Shown here: positions 28,050-37,090 of the stretch, in pieces
Layout of the letters: each line of letters starts with the position of its first letter
Position numbering within the stretch: position 1 is the stretch's first letter
Notes under the pieces: model-generated
The model's input: the letters and a program-made list of their open reading frames with translations, nothing else
Told to the model about the DNA's origin: nothing
The model's database searches: none
Translations under genes and position numbers: made by a program
From: Betaproteobacteria bacterium
GTDB taxonomy: Bacteria; Pseudomonadota; Gammaproteobacteria; Burkholderiales; Burkholderiaceae_C
NCBI GenBank assembly: GCA_009927495.1
Contig: RFMX01000296.1
Span: 1-37,092, forward strand
DNA: 37,092 nucleotides
Reading direction: 5' to 3'

Positions 28050-29303
28050 TTACTTACGGCAGTCAGGAATATCCCGTGTACCTAAGCCCATTTTTTTGAA
28101 CTCTGCTTCAGGCAGACCCAAGGTTTGGGTGATATTAGGGACAGTTTTGACCACTTTGTTGAACAAGGAACCATCTGCTGCCTTGGTTACTTCGGTGATG
28201 TAAGTGGGGCCTACACCGTTGCGGTTTGCGTCAATCACCACTTCGCCAGCAGGGCCGACAAACTTGGTTTTTTGCAGGGCTTCACGGTATTTTTTTTGAC
28301 CGCCACTCAAGTCGCCTTTGACTGCATCCAGTCCATCCAAAGCGGCTTTGGTGTTAATGTAGTAAAGGTAAGCAAACAAAGAAGGGCTTGGGAAACCATC
28401 TTTGAAGTTGGCTTTGTAGTCAGCAACAAATTTTTTCCATTCGGCTGTGTCCAAAGAATCGGCCATGGGTCCTGCAGAAGCGGTACCCACCAAAGATTCG
28501 CGGCGCTTTCCTTTGTAGTTCAACACGGTCTGGTCTACGGTGATAGAGCCGCCCACCATAGGCTTGGTACCACCGGCTTGTTCGTACTGGGTTAAAAAGT
28601 TCACTGCATCTGAGCCACCTAAGACCACCAGCAATGCATCAACATCTTTGGGAATCTTGGCAATCACAGACGCATAGTCTTTGGTGCCTAATGGAACCCA
28701 AGCTTTGTCGACCACTTTGCCACCCTTGGCGCAGTAACTGGCCATGAAACCTTGAACTTGAGAGTAGGGGAAGCCATAGTCTTCGGCAATCAGGAACATT
28801 TTTTTGTATCCCTTTGACAAAGCATGGTCACCCAGCCCCACCATCCACTGTGCACCCTCTGTGTTGAAGCGGAAGAAGTTCGCTGAAGGATCGTTCAATG
28901 TCGCAGCTTGTGCACCCGATGAACCGTTGACAAAAGTGATACCAGCCTGTGTTTTGGCGTAGTTCTTAACGGCAATACCTTCGTCACCAGACAATGGGCC
29001 AATCATGATTTGGACTTTGTCTTGCTCTACCAGTTTACGAGTGGCTGCTACAGCTTTGTCAGGGTTGCCATCAGAAGAGCCACTGATGAGCTCAATTTTC
29101 ATACCGCCTGCAGTGCCACCTTTTTGTTTCAGGGCAAGCTCAGCGCCACGAATACCATCTTGTCCTGGTACGGCGAATGGACCTTCAAGAATAGAAAGCA
29201 GTCCAACTTTCAAGGTTCCTTCAGCGAAAGCAAAACCCGTAGTGGCCGCCAAAATTGCTGCGCTGATCACAGTACGTGCCAGTGTTCTTTTACTCGAATA
29301 CAT
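28050..29303 (-). CDS. ABC transporter periplasmic substrate-binding protein (LivK/amide-binding type)
   Basis: Signal peptide MYSSKRTLARTVISAAILAATTGFAFA; KVGLLSILEGPFAVPGQDGIRGAELALKQ; GAGGAGACAACAATG start context. Confidence 0.92.
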   Translation of the reverse strand: MYSSKRTLARTVISAAILAATTGFAFAEGTLKVGLLSILEGPFAVPGQDGIRGAELALKQKGGTAGGMKIELISGSSDGNPDKAVAATRKLVEQDKVQIMIGPLSGDEGIAVKNYAKTQAGITFVNGSSGAQAATLNDPSANFFRFNTEGAQWMVGLGDHALSKGYKKMFLIAEDYGFPYSQVQGFMASYCAKGGKVVDKAWVPLGTKDYASVIAKIPKDVDALLVVLGGSDAVNFLTQYEQAGGTKPMVGGSITVDQTVLNYKGKRRESLVGTASAGPMADSLDTAEWKKFVADYKANFKDGFPSPSLFAYLYYINTKAALDGLDAVKGDLSGGQKKYREALQKTKFVGPAGEVVIDANRNGVGPTYITEVTKAADGSLFNKVVKTVPNITQTLGLPEAEFKKMGLGTRDIPDCRK

Positions 29304-29405
29304 TGTTGTCTCCTCAGGTTGAAAAAAGGCCAATGGCCGGTGAAAAAACGCCCGGACCTACCGGCCATAGCGTCGAGTTACCAAACTGATTGATCAAAAC
29401 ATCAA

Positions 29406-30556
29406 TCATGAGCGGCGACTTTCAGGAGCTGACGCAGCGGATGAAATCAGCCAACGTGAGCGAAATTTGTTCCATAGACCCAGCAGTCCATCAGGCGAGA
29501 AAAATACGATCAATAAAAACACACCGCCAATCACCAGATTGAAGCGTTGCCTATCGACCAAATCGATGGCGAAGTTTTGCAGCAAAACAAAAGTGATGGC
29601 GCCAATGAATGCACCTAAGGGATGCTTCATGCCACCTAGCACAGCAATCACCAAAATATTGATAAGTGCGCCAGTGTTGATAGAACCAGGCGAGACGCGG
29701 TTGTTGTACCAAACCAGAAGAATGCCACCTACCGATGCCAGCAGTCCTGCGAACGCATGTGCAGCCAGCCGGTGAGCTGTGACATTGAATCCCAGCGAAT
29801 TCATTCGCCTTGGGTTGTCGCGGATACCTTGTAATGCCAAGCCAAAAGGCGCTCGAACCAAATACTTGATTGCCCAATATCCGCAGAGCGCACAGCCAAG
29901 TGCAAGGAAATAAAAGGCGACTGGATCGGTGAAATCAACATCACCTACGATGGGGGCGCTGATTTTGCTGAAGCCTTGAAACCCATTAAATAAACCATAG
30001 TTCTGTTGAGTCAAATAAAAAAATGCCACACCAATGGCCAAGGTAATCATGATGGTATGGATACCTTCAGTTCTGATAGACAACCAACCAATCAAGGTGG
30101 CAAACACAACAGAGATAAGCATTGCAAAAAGTACGGCCAACCACCAGGGCCAGCCCAGACTGATGGCCTGCATACTGCTGGTACCAAAAATTGCAATCAG
30201 GTAACTGCTAAGACCCGCTACAGTCATTTGCGACAGTGACACCATGCCACCATAGCCACCTAAAAAAGTCAGTGATAAAGCGATGAGACCCATGGCAAGC
30301 GACTGGCCCCAATTTGGTAGGTAAAGAAAGGAGACGCGACAGCAGGGTAAAGCAACACCATGGCCATGAATAACCAGTGACGAAGATGAACTGGCGCCCA
30401 CAAGCGTGACCACCAACCTGTGCCCTGATAGGAGGGGGTGTTGTAACGAGGTGAGCGAGAGACGGAATTTTGCACAGCAGGCGCTTGCGTGCTGACTGTC
30501 ACCCTGACGCCAGGTGACTGTGTGTTCATGGCGCGACGCCAGTGGGCTGCACTCAT
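29406..30556 (-). CDS. LivM-type permease, apparent -1 frameshift at 30307-30310
   Basis: N-terminus ORF 30269..30556 (MSAAHWRRAM...LLYPAVASPFFTYQIG) and body ORF 29406..30416 (GQSLAMGLIALSLTFLGGYGGMVSLSQ) join if a GGGG run is GGGGG; ATGA overlap with LivH stop supports the start. Confidence 0.9.
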
Positions 30557-31509
30557 GTGGCTTTTCCTAAAACACCGCGTGGCCTGAAAGCCAAGGCAAT
30601 GATCATGATGACGAAGGTGAAAACTACGCTGTAGGTGGGTGCGTATGCTTGACCAAATTGCTCAGCAAGACCAATCAGCAAAGCACCAATGGCAGCGCCT
30701 GGCACACTGCCCATGCCACCCACAATCACCACCACCAATGAAGCCAATAAATAACGTGTGTCTTCTCCAGGTGAGATAGACAAAGCAGTACCTCCAACGA
30801 CACCCGCTAAACCAGCAAGTCCAGCACCTAAAGCAAAAGTGAGCGCAAAGATACGCTGAACATTCACCCCCGATGCTGACAACATGCCACGGTCATCCAC
30901 CCCCGCACGAATCATCATGCCGATGCGAGTCCCATTGAGCAACCCCCACAGCAGCAAACCAATGACGATCGCTATGAGCAATACAACGATACGGTAGGTG
31001 GGGAATTTTTCGATGATGGGCAGACTCATCGTTCCGTAAATCCAAGCGGGTGGGTCAAAGGTATAAATTTCCCCGCCAAAGTACCAAAGCATCAAATCAG
31101 CTAAGACGATGGACAGGCCTATCGTTACCAATGTTTGCCTGAGGTCTTCACCTTGCATACGCCTGAAAACCACGATCTGAATGACCACGCCAAGCACGCC
31201 AGATGAAACAAACCCCGCCAAAACGGCTAACAACCAAGAGCCTGTGAGGTCACCCACAATCCAGCCCACATACGCGCCGACCAAAAACAAAGAGCCGTGT
31301 GCAAGGTTGACATTTCGCATCAAGCCAAAGACCAAAGTAAAGCCACTGGCCACAATGAAATAGAGCGACGCCAAAGTCAATCCGTTGAGGAATGTCTTGA
31401 GAAAAAGCACGGCGTCGTCAAACAAGCCCCAAAGCGCAAGCAACGCCAATGGAAAGACCAGCAACCACCAAAAAGCTAATCGCCCACGGCTCATGCAGCT
31501 CGCTCCCAT
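30553..31509 (-). CDS. LivH-type permease
   Basis: LNGLTLASLYFIVASGFTLVFGLMRNVNLAHGSLFLVGAYVGW; VVIVGGMGSVPGAAIGALLIGLAEQF. Confidence 0.92.
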   Translation of the reverse strand: MGASCMSRGRLAFWWLLVFPLALLALWGLFDDAVLFLKTFLNGLTLASLYFIVASGFTLVFGLMRNVNLAHGSLFLVGAYVGWIVGDLTGSWLLAVLAGFVSSGVLGVVIQIVVFRRMQGEDLRQTLVTIGLSIVLADLMLWYFGGEIYTFDPPAWIYGTMSLPIIEKFPTYRIVVLLIAIVIGLLLWGLLNGTRIGMMIRAGVDDRGMLSASGVNVQRIFALTFALGAGLAGLAGVVGGTALSISPGEDTRYLLASLVVVIVGGMGSVPGAAIGALLIGLAEQFGQAYAPTYSVVFTFVIMIIALAFRPRGVLGKAT

Positions 31510-32807
31510 GCACGTTGACGGCTGGTGGGTGGGTGTTTGGCAAACACACCGTCCTTCATGACAGCCAACATACGCGATGGCTCTCGCAAAATTGCTAAGT
31601 TGGTCAGCGGGTCGCCATCAACCAATAACAGATCAGCCAAATAACCTTCTTTGATCAAACCCAGTTCATTGGGCTTCATCATGATTTGGCCGCCATACAA
31701 CGTACATGAGCGGATCGCTTCCATGGGCGTGAAACCAAGGTAGCGCACAAAGAACTCTAGGTCACGTGCATTTTGACCGTGGGGCGTGAATGCAAAACCA
31801 TAGTCACCGCCTGGCATGACACGAACGCCACGTTTATGCATGGCAGACAAAGATTTCAATGCAACTTCCCATTCGATGCCATACCCCATGCTCTCCGCTT
31901 TGGCTCGGGTGACGCCCCATTCAGAGGCTTCATTGAGCAATGCGTGAATAATGCCAATGCCTGGCACCACAAACACGCGGTCTTTGGCGGCTTCGAGCAT
32001 GTCTAGCGTTTTTTCATCACAAAAGCTAGCGTGGTAAATGATGTCAATGCCATGGCGCAAGGCTTGTTGAACTGAAGGGCCAGAGCGTGCATGCGCGGCA
32101 GCACGTTTTCCTCTCATGCGCACTTCTTCCATCGCTGCTCCCACTTCAGCATCCGTCATCCAATGGGTTTCGGCAGGGGAGTCGGGGGTGAAGTTGTCAC
32201 CGGATAAATTCAGTTTGATGGAGTCGACCCCATACTTCAAAAACATGCGAACACATTTGCGCATGTCCTCTGCACCGCTGACATTGGCACCAAAGCTGAA
32301 TTCGGGAAAGGGCAGGTGAGGCAGGGTTTCGTCGCCCAAAGCGCCAAGCACGGTGATTTCTTGGCTTGCCGCTAAATAGCGAGGACCTGGAATTTGCCCG
32401 CTGTTGATAGCGTTGCGAATGACCACATCCAAACGTGGCTTGGCGCAGGCGGCACCGACGCAAGAGGTCCAACCCGCTTCTAAATAGATTTTGGCAACCT
32501 TGGCACTCCAAAGCACATGCTCTTCCAAGGGCATGGTTTGAATGCCAGCCAAATTGGCAGCGTTGTTCCAAGAGAAATGGGTATGAGCTTCGCACATCCC
32601 AGGCATGAGTGTCGCGCCTGCCGCATCGACTTGCATAGCGTCTCCTGCTGACATGGGCGCCGCCGATTTGCTAATGTGCTTGATGCGTTTTCCCTCCACC
32701 AACACACTGCCTGGATAAGGCGCGGCACCCGATCCATCAAGAATGCGAACATTGGTAAATAGAGTGGCTGTCATGGCTGTCTCCTCTTTAGAGCTTATGC
32801 GGCCCAA
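31491..32807 (-). CDS. amidohydrolase (imidazolonepropionase-like metal-dependent hydrolase)
   Basis: MPGMCEAHTHFSWNN (HxH), SIKLNLSG (Lys), AAHARS and IIYHASF (His), MPGGDYGF (Asp): complete amidohydrolase ligand set. Confidence 0.92.
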   Translation of the reverse strand: MGRISSKEETAMTATLFTNVRILDGSGAAPYPGSVLVEGKRIKHISKSAAPMSAGDAMQVDAAGATLMPGMCEAHTHFSWNNAANLAGIQTMPLEEHVLWSAKVAKIYLEAGWTSCVGAACAKPRLDVVIRNAINSGQIPGPRYLAASQEITVLGALGDETLPHLPFPEFSFGANVSGAEDMRKCVRMFLKYGVDSIKLNLSGDNFTPDSPAETHWMTDAEVGAAMEEVRMRGKRAAAHARSGPSVQQALRHGIDIIYHASFCDEKTLDMLEAAKDRVFVVPGIGIIHALLNEASEWGVTRAKAESMGYGIEWEVALKSLSAMHKRGVRVMPGGDYGFAFTPHGQNARDLEFFVRYLGFTPMEAIRSCTLYGGQIMMKPNELGLIKEGYLADLLLVDGDPLTNLAILREPSRMLAVMKDGVFAKHPPTSRQRAWERAA

Positions 32808-34108
32808 CGGGTGGGCGGTGACTGACGAGTAGGGGCTCCCCGGCTATTGATTGATGGTGGTTCGCGATGGAATTTGCCATCTTTCATGACGGCAAGAATG
32901 CGCGACTTGTCTTGCAGCACAGTGATGTCAACCATCGGATCACCATCCACCAACAAAATATCAGCCAAATACCCTTCTCGAAGCTGTCCTAAGGGCGCAG
33001 CACTGCGCATCATGGGTGCTCCCCAAGCAGTCGCACTGAGCAAGGCTTCAAGGTTGGACATGCCTATGTGCTTGGTGAAATATTCGAGGTCTTTTGCGTT
33101 AGTACCGTGCGGTGTCCATGCAAAACCATAGTCACCCCCAGGCATGATGCGCACGCCGCGTTTGTGCAACGCACGCATGGATTCAATGGCTGCATCAAGC
33201 TCTTTGTAGTAACCCATTTTTTGAACAACATCAGGCGTTAGGCCATATTCTTTGGCGTTGTGGCAGGTGTTGATCAACCATGCCAGCCCAGGTGCAATGA
33301 AATGCGCGTTGCGATGCTGATCGAGCAAATCCAGTGCTTCGTTGTCTAAAAAACTAGCGTGGTAAATGACATTGATACCTTGCTTGACGCATTGTTTAAC
33401 AGACCAAGTTGAACGTGCGTGGGCCGCAACCCACTTACCCCAACTTTTGGCTTCTTGTACACAGGTGGTGATTTCTTCTTCAGTGAATTGGCTTTGCTCA
33501 CTGGACATGCCAGTGATGGATTCACCCGATAGATTGATTTTTAAAGTGTCAACGCCGTATTTGCAGAACATGCGAACACAGCGACGCATTTCATCGTTGC
33601 CGCTCACGACTGCGCCAAATGAAAACTCTTGTTGCGGTAGGTGTGGTTGGGTGCTGTCTCCTAAGCCACCTGGAACGGTGATTTCCTGGCTGGGTGCTGT
33701 GTAGCGTGGACCAATGATGGTGCCGTCGTTGATGGCATTGCGAATCACAATATCCAGTCTTGGCTTGGCCGCTGCTGCGCCGACGCAAGAAGTCCAACCC
33801 ATGTCGAGGTAAAGCTTGGCCACTTCTGCACACCACAAAATATGTTCCTCAGGTGGCATGCGTTGTATGGCGTCTAGGCTTGGCTGGTTATTCCAAGAAA
33901 AATGTGTATGGGCTTCAACCATCCCTGGCATCAAAAAGCACCCAGCACCATCTATGACAGTTTGACCTGCTAAAGGCATGTTCCGCATACCTTGATGCGT
34001 TCGGGTGACCCGAATAATTTTGTTGCCTTCAACCAGCACTTCGCCGGGGTAAGGCATATCCCCTGTTGCATCAAAAACATTAACATTGGTAAACAGCACT
34101 TGGCTCAT
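32795..34108 (-). CDS. amidohydrolase, paralogue of adjacent 31491..32807
   Basis: Same motif set (MPGMVEAHTHFSWNN, TLKINLSGES, AAHARS, VIYHASF, MPGGDYGFAW) with colinear similarity over full length. Confidence 0.92.
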   Translation of the reverse strand: MSQVLFTNVNVFDATGDMPYPGEVLVEGNKIIRVTRTHQGMRNMPLAGQTVIDGAGCFLMPGMVEAHTHFSWNNQPSLDAIQRMPPEEHILWCAEVAKLYLDMGWTSCVGAAAAKPRLDIVIRNAINDGTIIGPRYTAPSQEITVPGGLGDSTQPHLPQQEFSFGAVVSGNDEMRRCVRMFCKYGVDTLKINLSGESITGMSSEQSQFTEEEITTCVQEAKSWGKWVAAHARSTWSVKQCVKQGINVIYHASFLDNEALDLLDQHRNAHFIAPGLAWLINTCHNAKEYGLTPDVVQKMGYYKELDAAIESMRALHKRGVRIMPGGDYGFAWTPHGTNAKDLEYFTKHIGMSNLEALLSATAWGAPMMRSAAPLGQLREGYLADILLVDGDPMVDITVLQDKSRILAVMKDGKFHREPPSINSRGAPTRQSPPTRWAA

Positions 34109-34118
34109 GTCTCTTCCT

Positions 34119-34904
34119 TCAAGCGTGTCGTTTTAAAAATGCACGTGCTTCACGGGCGCATTCATGGGGTTTCTCAATGGGAGTCCAATGGCCACAACGA
34201 GTCAGAACTACCGATTTGGCAGATCCCATGCGACGTGCCAAGGCACGAACAGCTTCTGGTGGCGAGACTTTGTCTTCCTCACCCGTGACCAGCAACACCG
34301 GCGAAGCGATGCGTTCAACATCTGCACTGCGTGCTTGTGACAATACGTCGCAAGTGGCTGCATATCCAAGCGGTGACTGTCGCATCAGACTTTCACGGAC
34401 ATAGGCATACGCACTGGGGTTGTTTCTTTTCGTGTGCTCAGAAACTGCGGTAGTTAACAAAGACTCTGTCACTTCTTGTAGACCTTGCATACCTGTATTT
34501 CGAATTTTTTCAGCCCGGTTGCGTATGTTTTCGCGAGCAGCCTCAGGGGGCTCTGCCAAAGGACCAAACAACACCATGCTCTTAACCAGTGAAGGCTCTG
34601 CAACAGCTAAGTGCTGAAGCACAATGGTTCCCATGGAATGTCCTAGCCACTGTGCATCAGTAATACCCAACCTTTTGCAGATGGTTTGCAGGCACTGCAC
34701 CAACAGAGTCATGCTCAACTCTTCTGTGGGTAGCTTTGAGCGACCACTGCCCGGCAGATCAATGCGTATCAATCGGTGAGCGTCAAGACTGGGGTGCATG
34801 GCAGACCATGTGTTGGAGCTTCCACCCAAACCATGCACGCACACCACCGGCGAACCCGTGCCGCTTTCTTCCACAGCTACATGGTCCATCAGGTAAAAAC
34901 TCAT
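34119..34904 (-). CDS. alpha/beta hydrolase
   Basis: VVCVHGLGGSSNTW, LGHSMGT nucleophile elbow, C-terminal CGHWTPIEKP. Start placed at MSFYLMDHVAVEE; ORF extends to 35030. Confidence 0.85.
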   Translation of the reverse strand: MSFYLMDHVAVEESGTGSPVVCVHGLGGSSNTWSAMHPSLDAHRLIRIDLPGSGRSKLPTEELSMTLLVQCLQTICKRLGITDAQWLGHSMGTIVLQHLAVAEPSLVKSMVLFGPLAEPPEAARENIRNRAEKIRNTGMQGLQEVTESLLTTAVSEHTKRNNPSAYAYVRESLMRQSPLGYAATCDVLSQARSADVERIASPVLLVTGEEDKVSPPEAVRALARRMGSAKSVVLTRCGHWTPIEKPHECAREARAFLKRHA

Positions 34905-34997
34905 CCATTTACCTGCAGGAAGGCGAGAAATTTTTTCAACATTTTGCAGACTCCAGACGCCAAACTTTGAGGATATGCCTATAAACTGTTGCAAATC

Positions 34998-35019
34998 AAA
35001 TGAGACGCCCGTCTCATTT
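34998..35019. promoter_or_regulatory. perfect 10-2-10 palindrome, candidate TetR operator
   Basis: AAATGAGACG-CC-CGTCTCATTT located between the divergent hydrolase and TetR-family genes. Confidence 0.6.
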
Positions 35020-35093
35020 ATTCGGCTCATCCTAAAGCTTGACGGTCTTATGTGAAAGTGATTGCAACGACTTTTTCATCCTGATTTACCCTG

Positions 35094-35789
35094 ATGGCAA
35101 GAAAAATCCCACCCCCAACTCCGGATAAACCACTAGCCCCATCGGGGGTCAAGCAATCTACCTTTAATCAGCTACTGGATATTGCTCGACAGAAGATTGA
35201 ATTAACTGGAACTGCGCCCTCGGTCTCCGAGGTTGCATTGTTTGCCGGCGTTTCTAGAGCAACGGCTTACCGTTGTTTCCCTAGTAGAGCAGCGATGCTG
35301 ACGGCGGTGGTAGGGGTTTCATTGGGACCTATGCGTACTTTTGCTTCAGATCATTTAGATGGCATAGACAGAGTGCTGGATTTGTTTAAGCGCAGTCTGC
35401 CGCGGTTAACTAAAAATGAAACGTCATTTCGAACCGCTGTTCAACTTTCGTTAGAACAGCGTGCCTTGGCCTTAGCGGGTCAATTGAAAGAACCTTCATT
35501 CAGACGCGGCTACAGAATTCAAATATTGGCGCATGCGATGGAGCCTTTCAAGACCCAACTGCCACAGGATATTTATTTGCAATTGCACAAAGCTTTGTCT
35601 GTTGTCTATGGCATTGAGTCCTATATTGTTCTGAAAGATATATGGGGAGAAACGAGCAAGCAGGTAGAAACAACAGTGCTGTGGATGGCAAAAGCATTGG
35701 TGGAAGCGGCGCAAATTGAAGCCTTTGCCCGCATAAACTCACAGCCAGGCAAAGTTAAGCGTACGCAATCTCTGAAAGGAAAAACATGA
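35094..35789 (+). CDS. TetR family transcriptional regulator
   Basis: N-terminal HTH: ...APSVSEVALFAGVSRATAYRCFPSRAAMLTAVV; all-helical C-terminal domain. Confidence 0.85.
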   Translation: MARKIPPPTPDKPLAPSGVKQSTFNQLLDIARQKIELTGTAPSVSEVALFAGVSRATAYRCFPSRAAMLTAVVGVSLGPMRTFASDHLDGIDRVLDLFKRSLPRLTKNETSFRTAVQLSLEQRALALAGQLKEPSFRRGYRIQILAHAMEPFKTQLPQDIYLQLHKALSVVYGIESYIVLKDIWGETSKQVETTVLWMAKALVEAAQIEAFARINSQPGKVKRTQSLKGKT

Positions 35790-36664
35790 AGTTAGCCACA
35801 TTTGTTTACAAAGGTAGCCGACGTGTTGGTCTATTAAGTGATGATGGTTTAAGTGTCCAAACACTTGATTTAAACAACCATGAAAATGAGCAAGGTATTC
35901 TGGCATTGGTTGATCGAAAAGCCAGCGGTAAACCCTTTCCTGGAATCAGTTCTGATTCAATAGCTTTGAGCGATGTGAGGCTAGAGGCGCCAATTCCACG
36001 CCCTATGCGAAATATTTTTTGTGTTGGAAGAAACTACCATGCCCATGCAAAAGAGCTTTCAACAACCGTTTTCAAAGATAACAATACCGACCCCAATGCA
36101 TGGCCTATCGTTTTCACCAAAGTTCCAGAATGTGTCACAGGACCTTATGACGATGTGTATTTGCCTTTGAAGGTTTCCCAGCAAATTGATTACGAAGCTG
36201 AATTGCTGGTGGTCATTGGTATGCAGGGGAAAAATATTTCCAAGGCTGACGCTATGTCGTATGTGTATGGCTTTACCGTGGTGAATGATGTGACTGCACG
36301 AGATGTGCAAATGCGGCACCAGCAATGGGACCTGGGTAAATCGTTTGACACTTTTTGCCCCATGGGCCCTTGGATTGTCACCGCTGATGCATTTGATGGT
36401 TTGAATGCACATGTGAAATGCTGGGTGAATGGTGAACTGCGGCAAGATGGAAATGCGGCAAATATGATTTTTGATATACCCACATTGATTGAAACGTGTT
36501 CTCGTGGAATTACTTTGTACCCTGGCGACTTGATTGCCACTGGAACGCCAGCAGGTGTGGGAATGGGTTTAAATCCTCCTCAATATTTAAAGCATGGCGA
36601 CAAAGTTCGCATTGAAATTGCGCAACTCGGCGCAATTGAAAACACATTCATTGCTTCAACCTGA
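35786..36664 (+). CDS. fumarylacetoacetate hydrolase family protein
   Basis: IFCVGRNYHAHAKEL, QIDYEAELLVVIG, VVNDVTARDVQ, GDLIATGTPAGVGMG. Confidence 0.95.
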   Translation: MKLATFVYKGSRRVGLLSDDGLSVQTLDLNNHENEQGILALVDRKASGKPFPGISSDSIALSDVRLEAPIPRPMRNIFCVGRNYHAHAKELSTTVFKDNNTDPNAWPIVFTKVPECVTGPYDDVYLPLKVSQQIDYEAELLVVIGMQGKNISKADAMSYVYGFTVVNDVTARDVQMRHQQWDLGKSFDTFCPMGPWIVTADAFDGLNAHVKCWVNGELRQDGNAANMIFDIPTLIETCSRGITLYPGDLIATGTPAGVGMGLNPPQYLKHGDKVRIEIAQLGAIENTFIAST

Positions 36665-36677
36665 GGAGTTCATTGAC

Positions 36678-37052
36678 ATGATTCTTGGCATGAACCACTT
36701 CACTGCTATCGCCAAAGATCCAGTAGCTACTTTGGACTTTTATGAGCGCATTATTGGTTTGAAAGTTGGACCACGCCCAGATTTGGGTTTTCCTGGTGCT
36801 TGGCTTTATGCTGGAGACACAGCTGTGCTTCATTTGTACTTTGAGCGTCCTGTTCCCAACCCGCCTGCTGGCGTTATTGACCACATGGCTTTCACTGCAA
36901 AAGATATAAAGGCCGTTAAATCGGTCTTCGATTTATCAGGCTATCCCTATAAATTACAGCACCGACCCAATGGGCCATGGCAGATTTTTTGCGAAGACCC
37001 CAGTGGCGCCAAGGTAGAGCTCAATTTCAGCCCACTTGAAAGTTTGGATTAA
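36678..37052 (+). CDS. VOC family (glyoxalase/extradiol dioxygenase-like) protein
   Basis: MNHFTAIAKDPVATLDFYERIIGLKVG...VIDHMAFTAKDI...SGAKVELNF; start at ATG 36678 rather than 36594, which overlaps the FAH gene. Confidence 0.88.
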   Translation: MILGMNHFTAIAKDPVATLDFYERIIGLKVGPRPDLGFPGAWLYAGDTAVLHLYFERPVPNPPAGVIDHMAFTAKDIKAVKSVFDLSGYPYKLQHRPNGPWQIFCEDPSGAKVELNFSPLESLD

Positions 37053-37062
37053 ACAAATGAAA

Positions 37063-37090
37063 AAGCCCTTGATAATTGCATCAAGGGCTT
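37063..37090. terminator. intrinsic terminator hairpin at end of TetR-FAH-VOC operon
   Basis: AAGCCCTTGAT-aattgc-ATCAAGGGCTT stem-loop just after the VOC stop codon. Confidence 0.8.

Noticed and set aside
30269-30556. Separate 95-aa ORF between LivH and LivM
   Set aside because: It is the frameshifted LivM N-terminus, not an extra gene.
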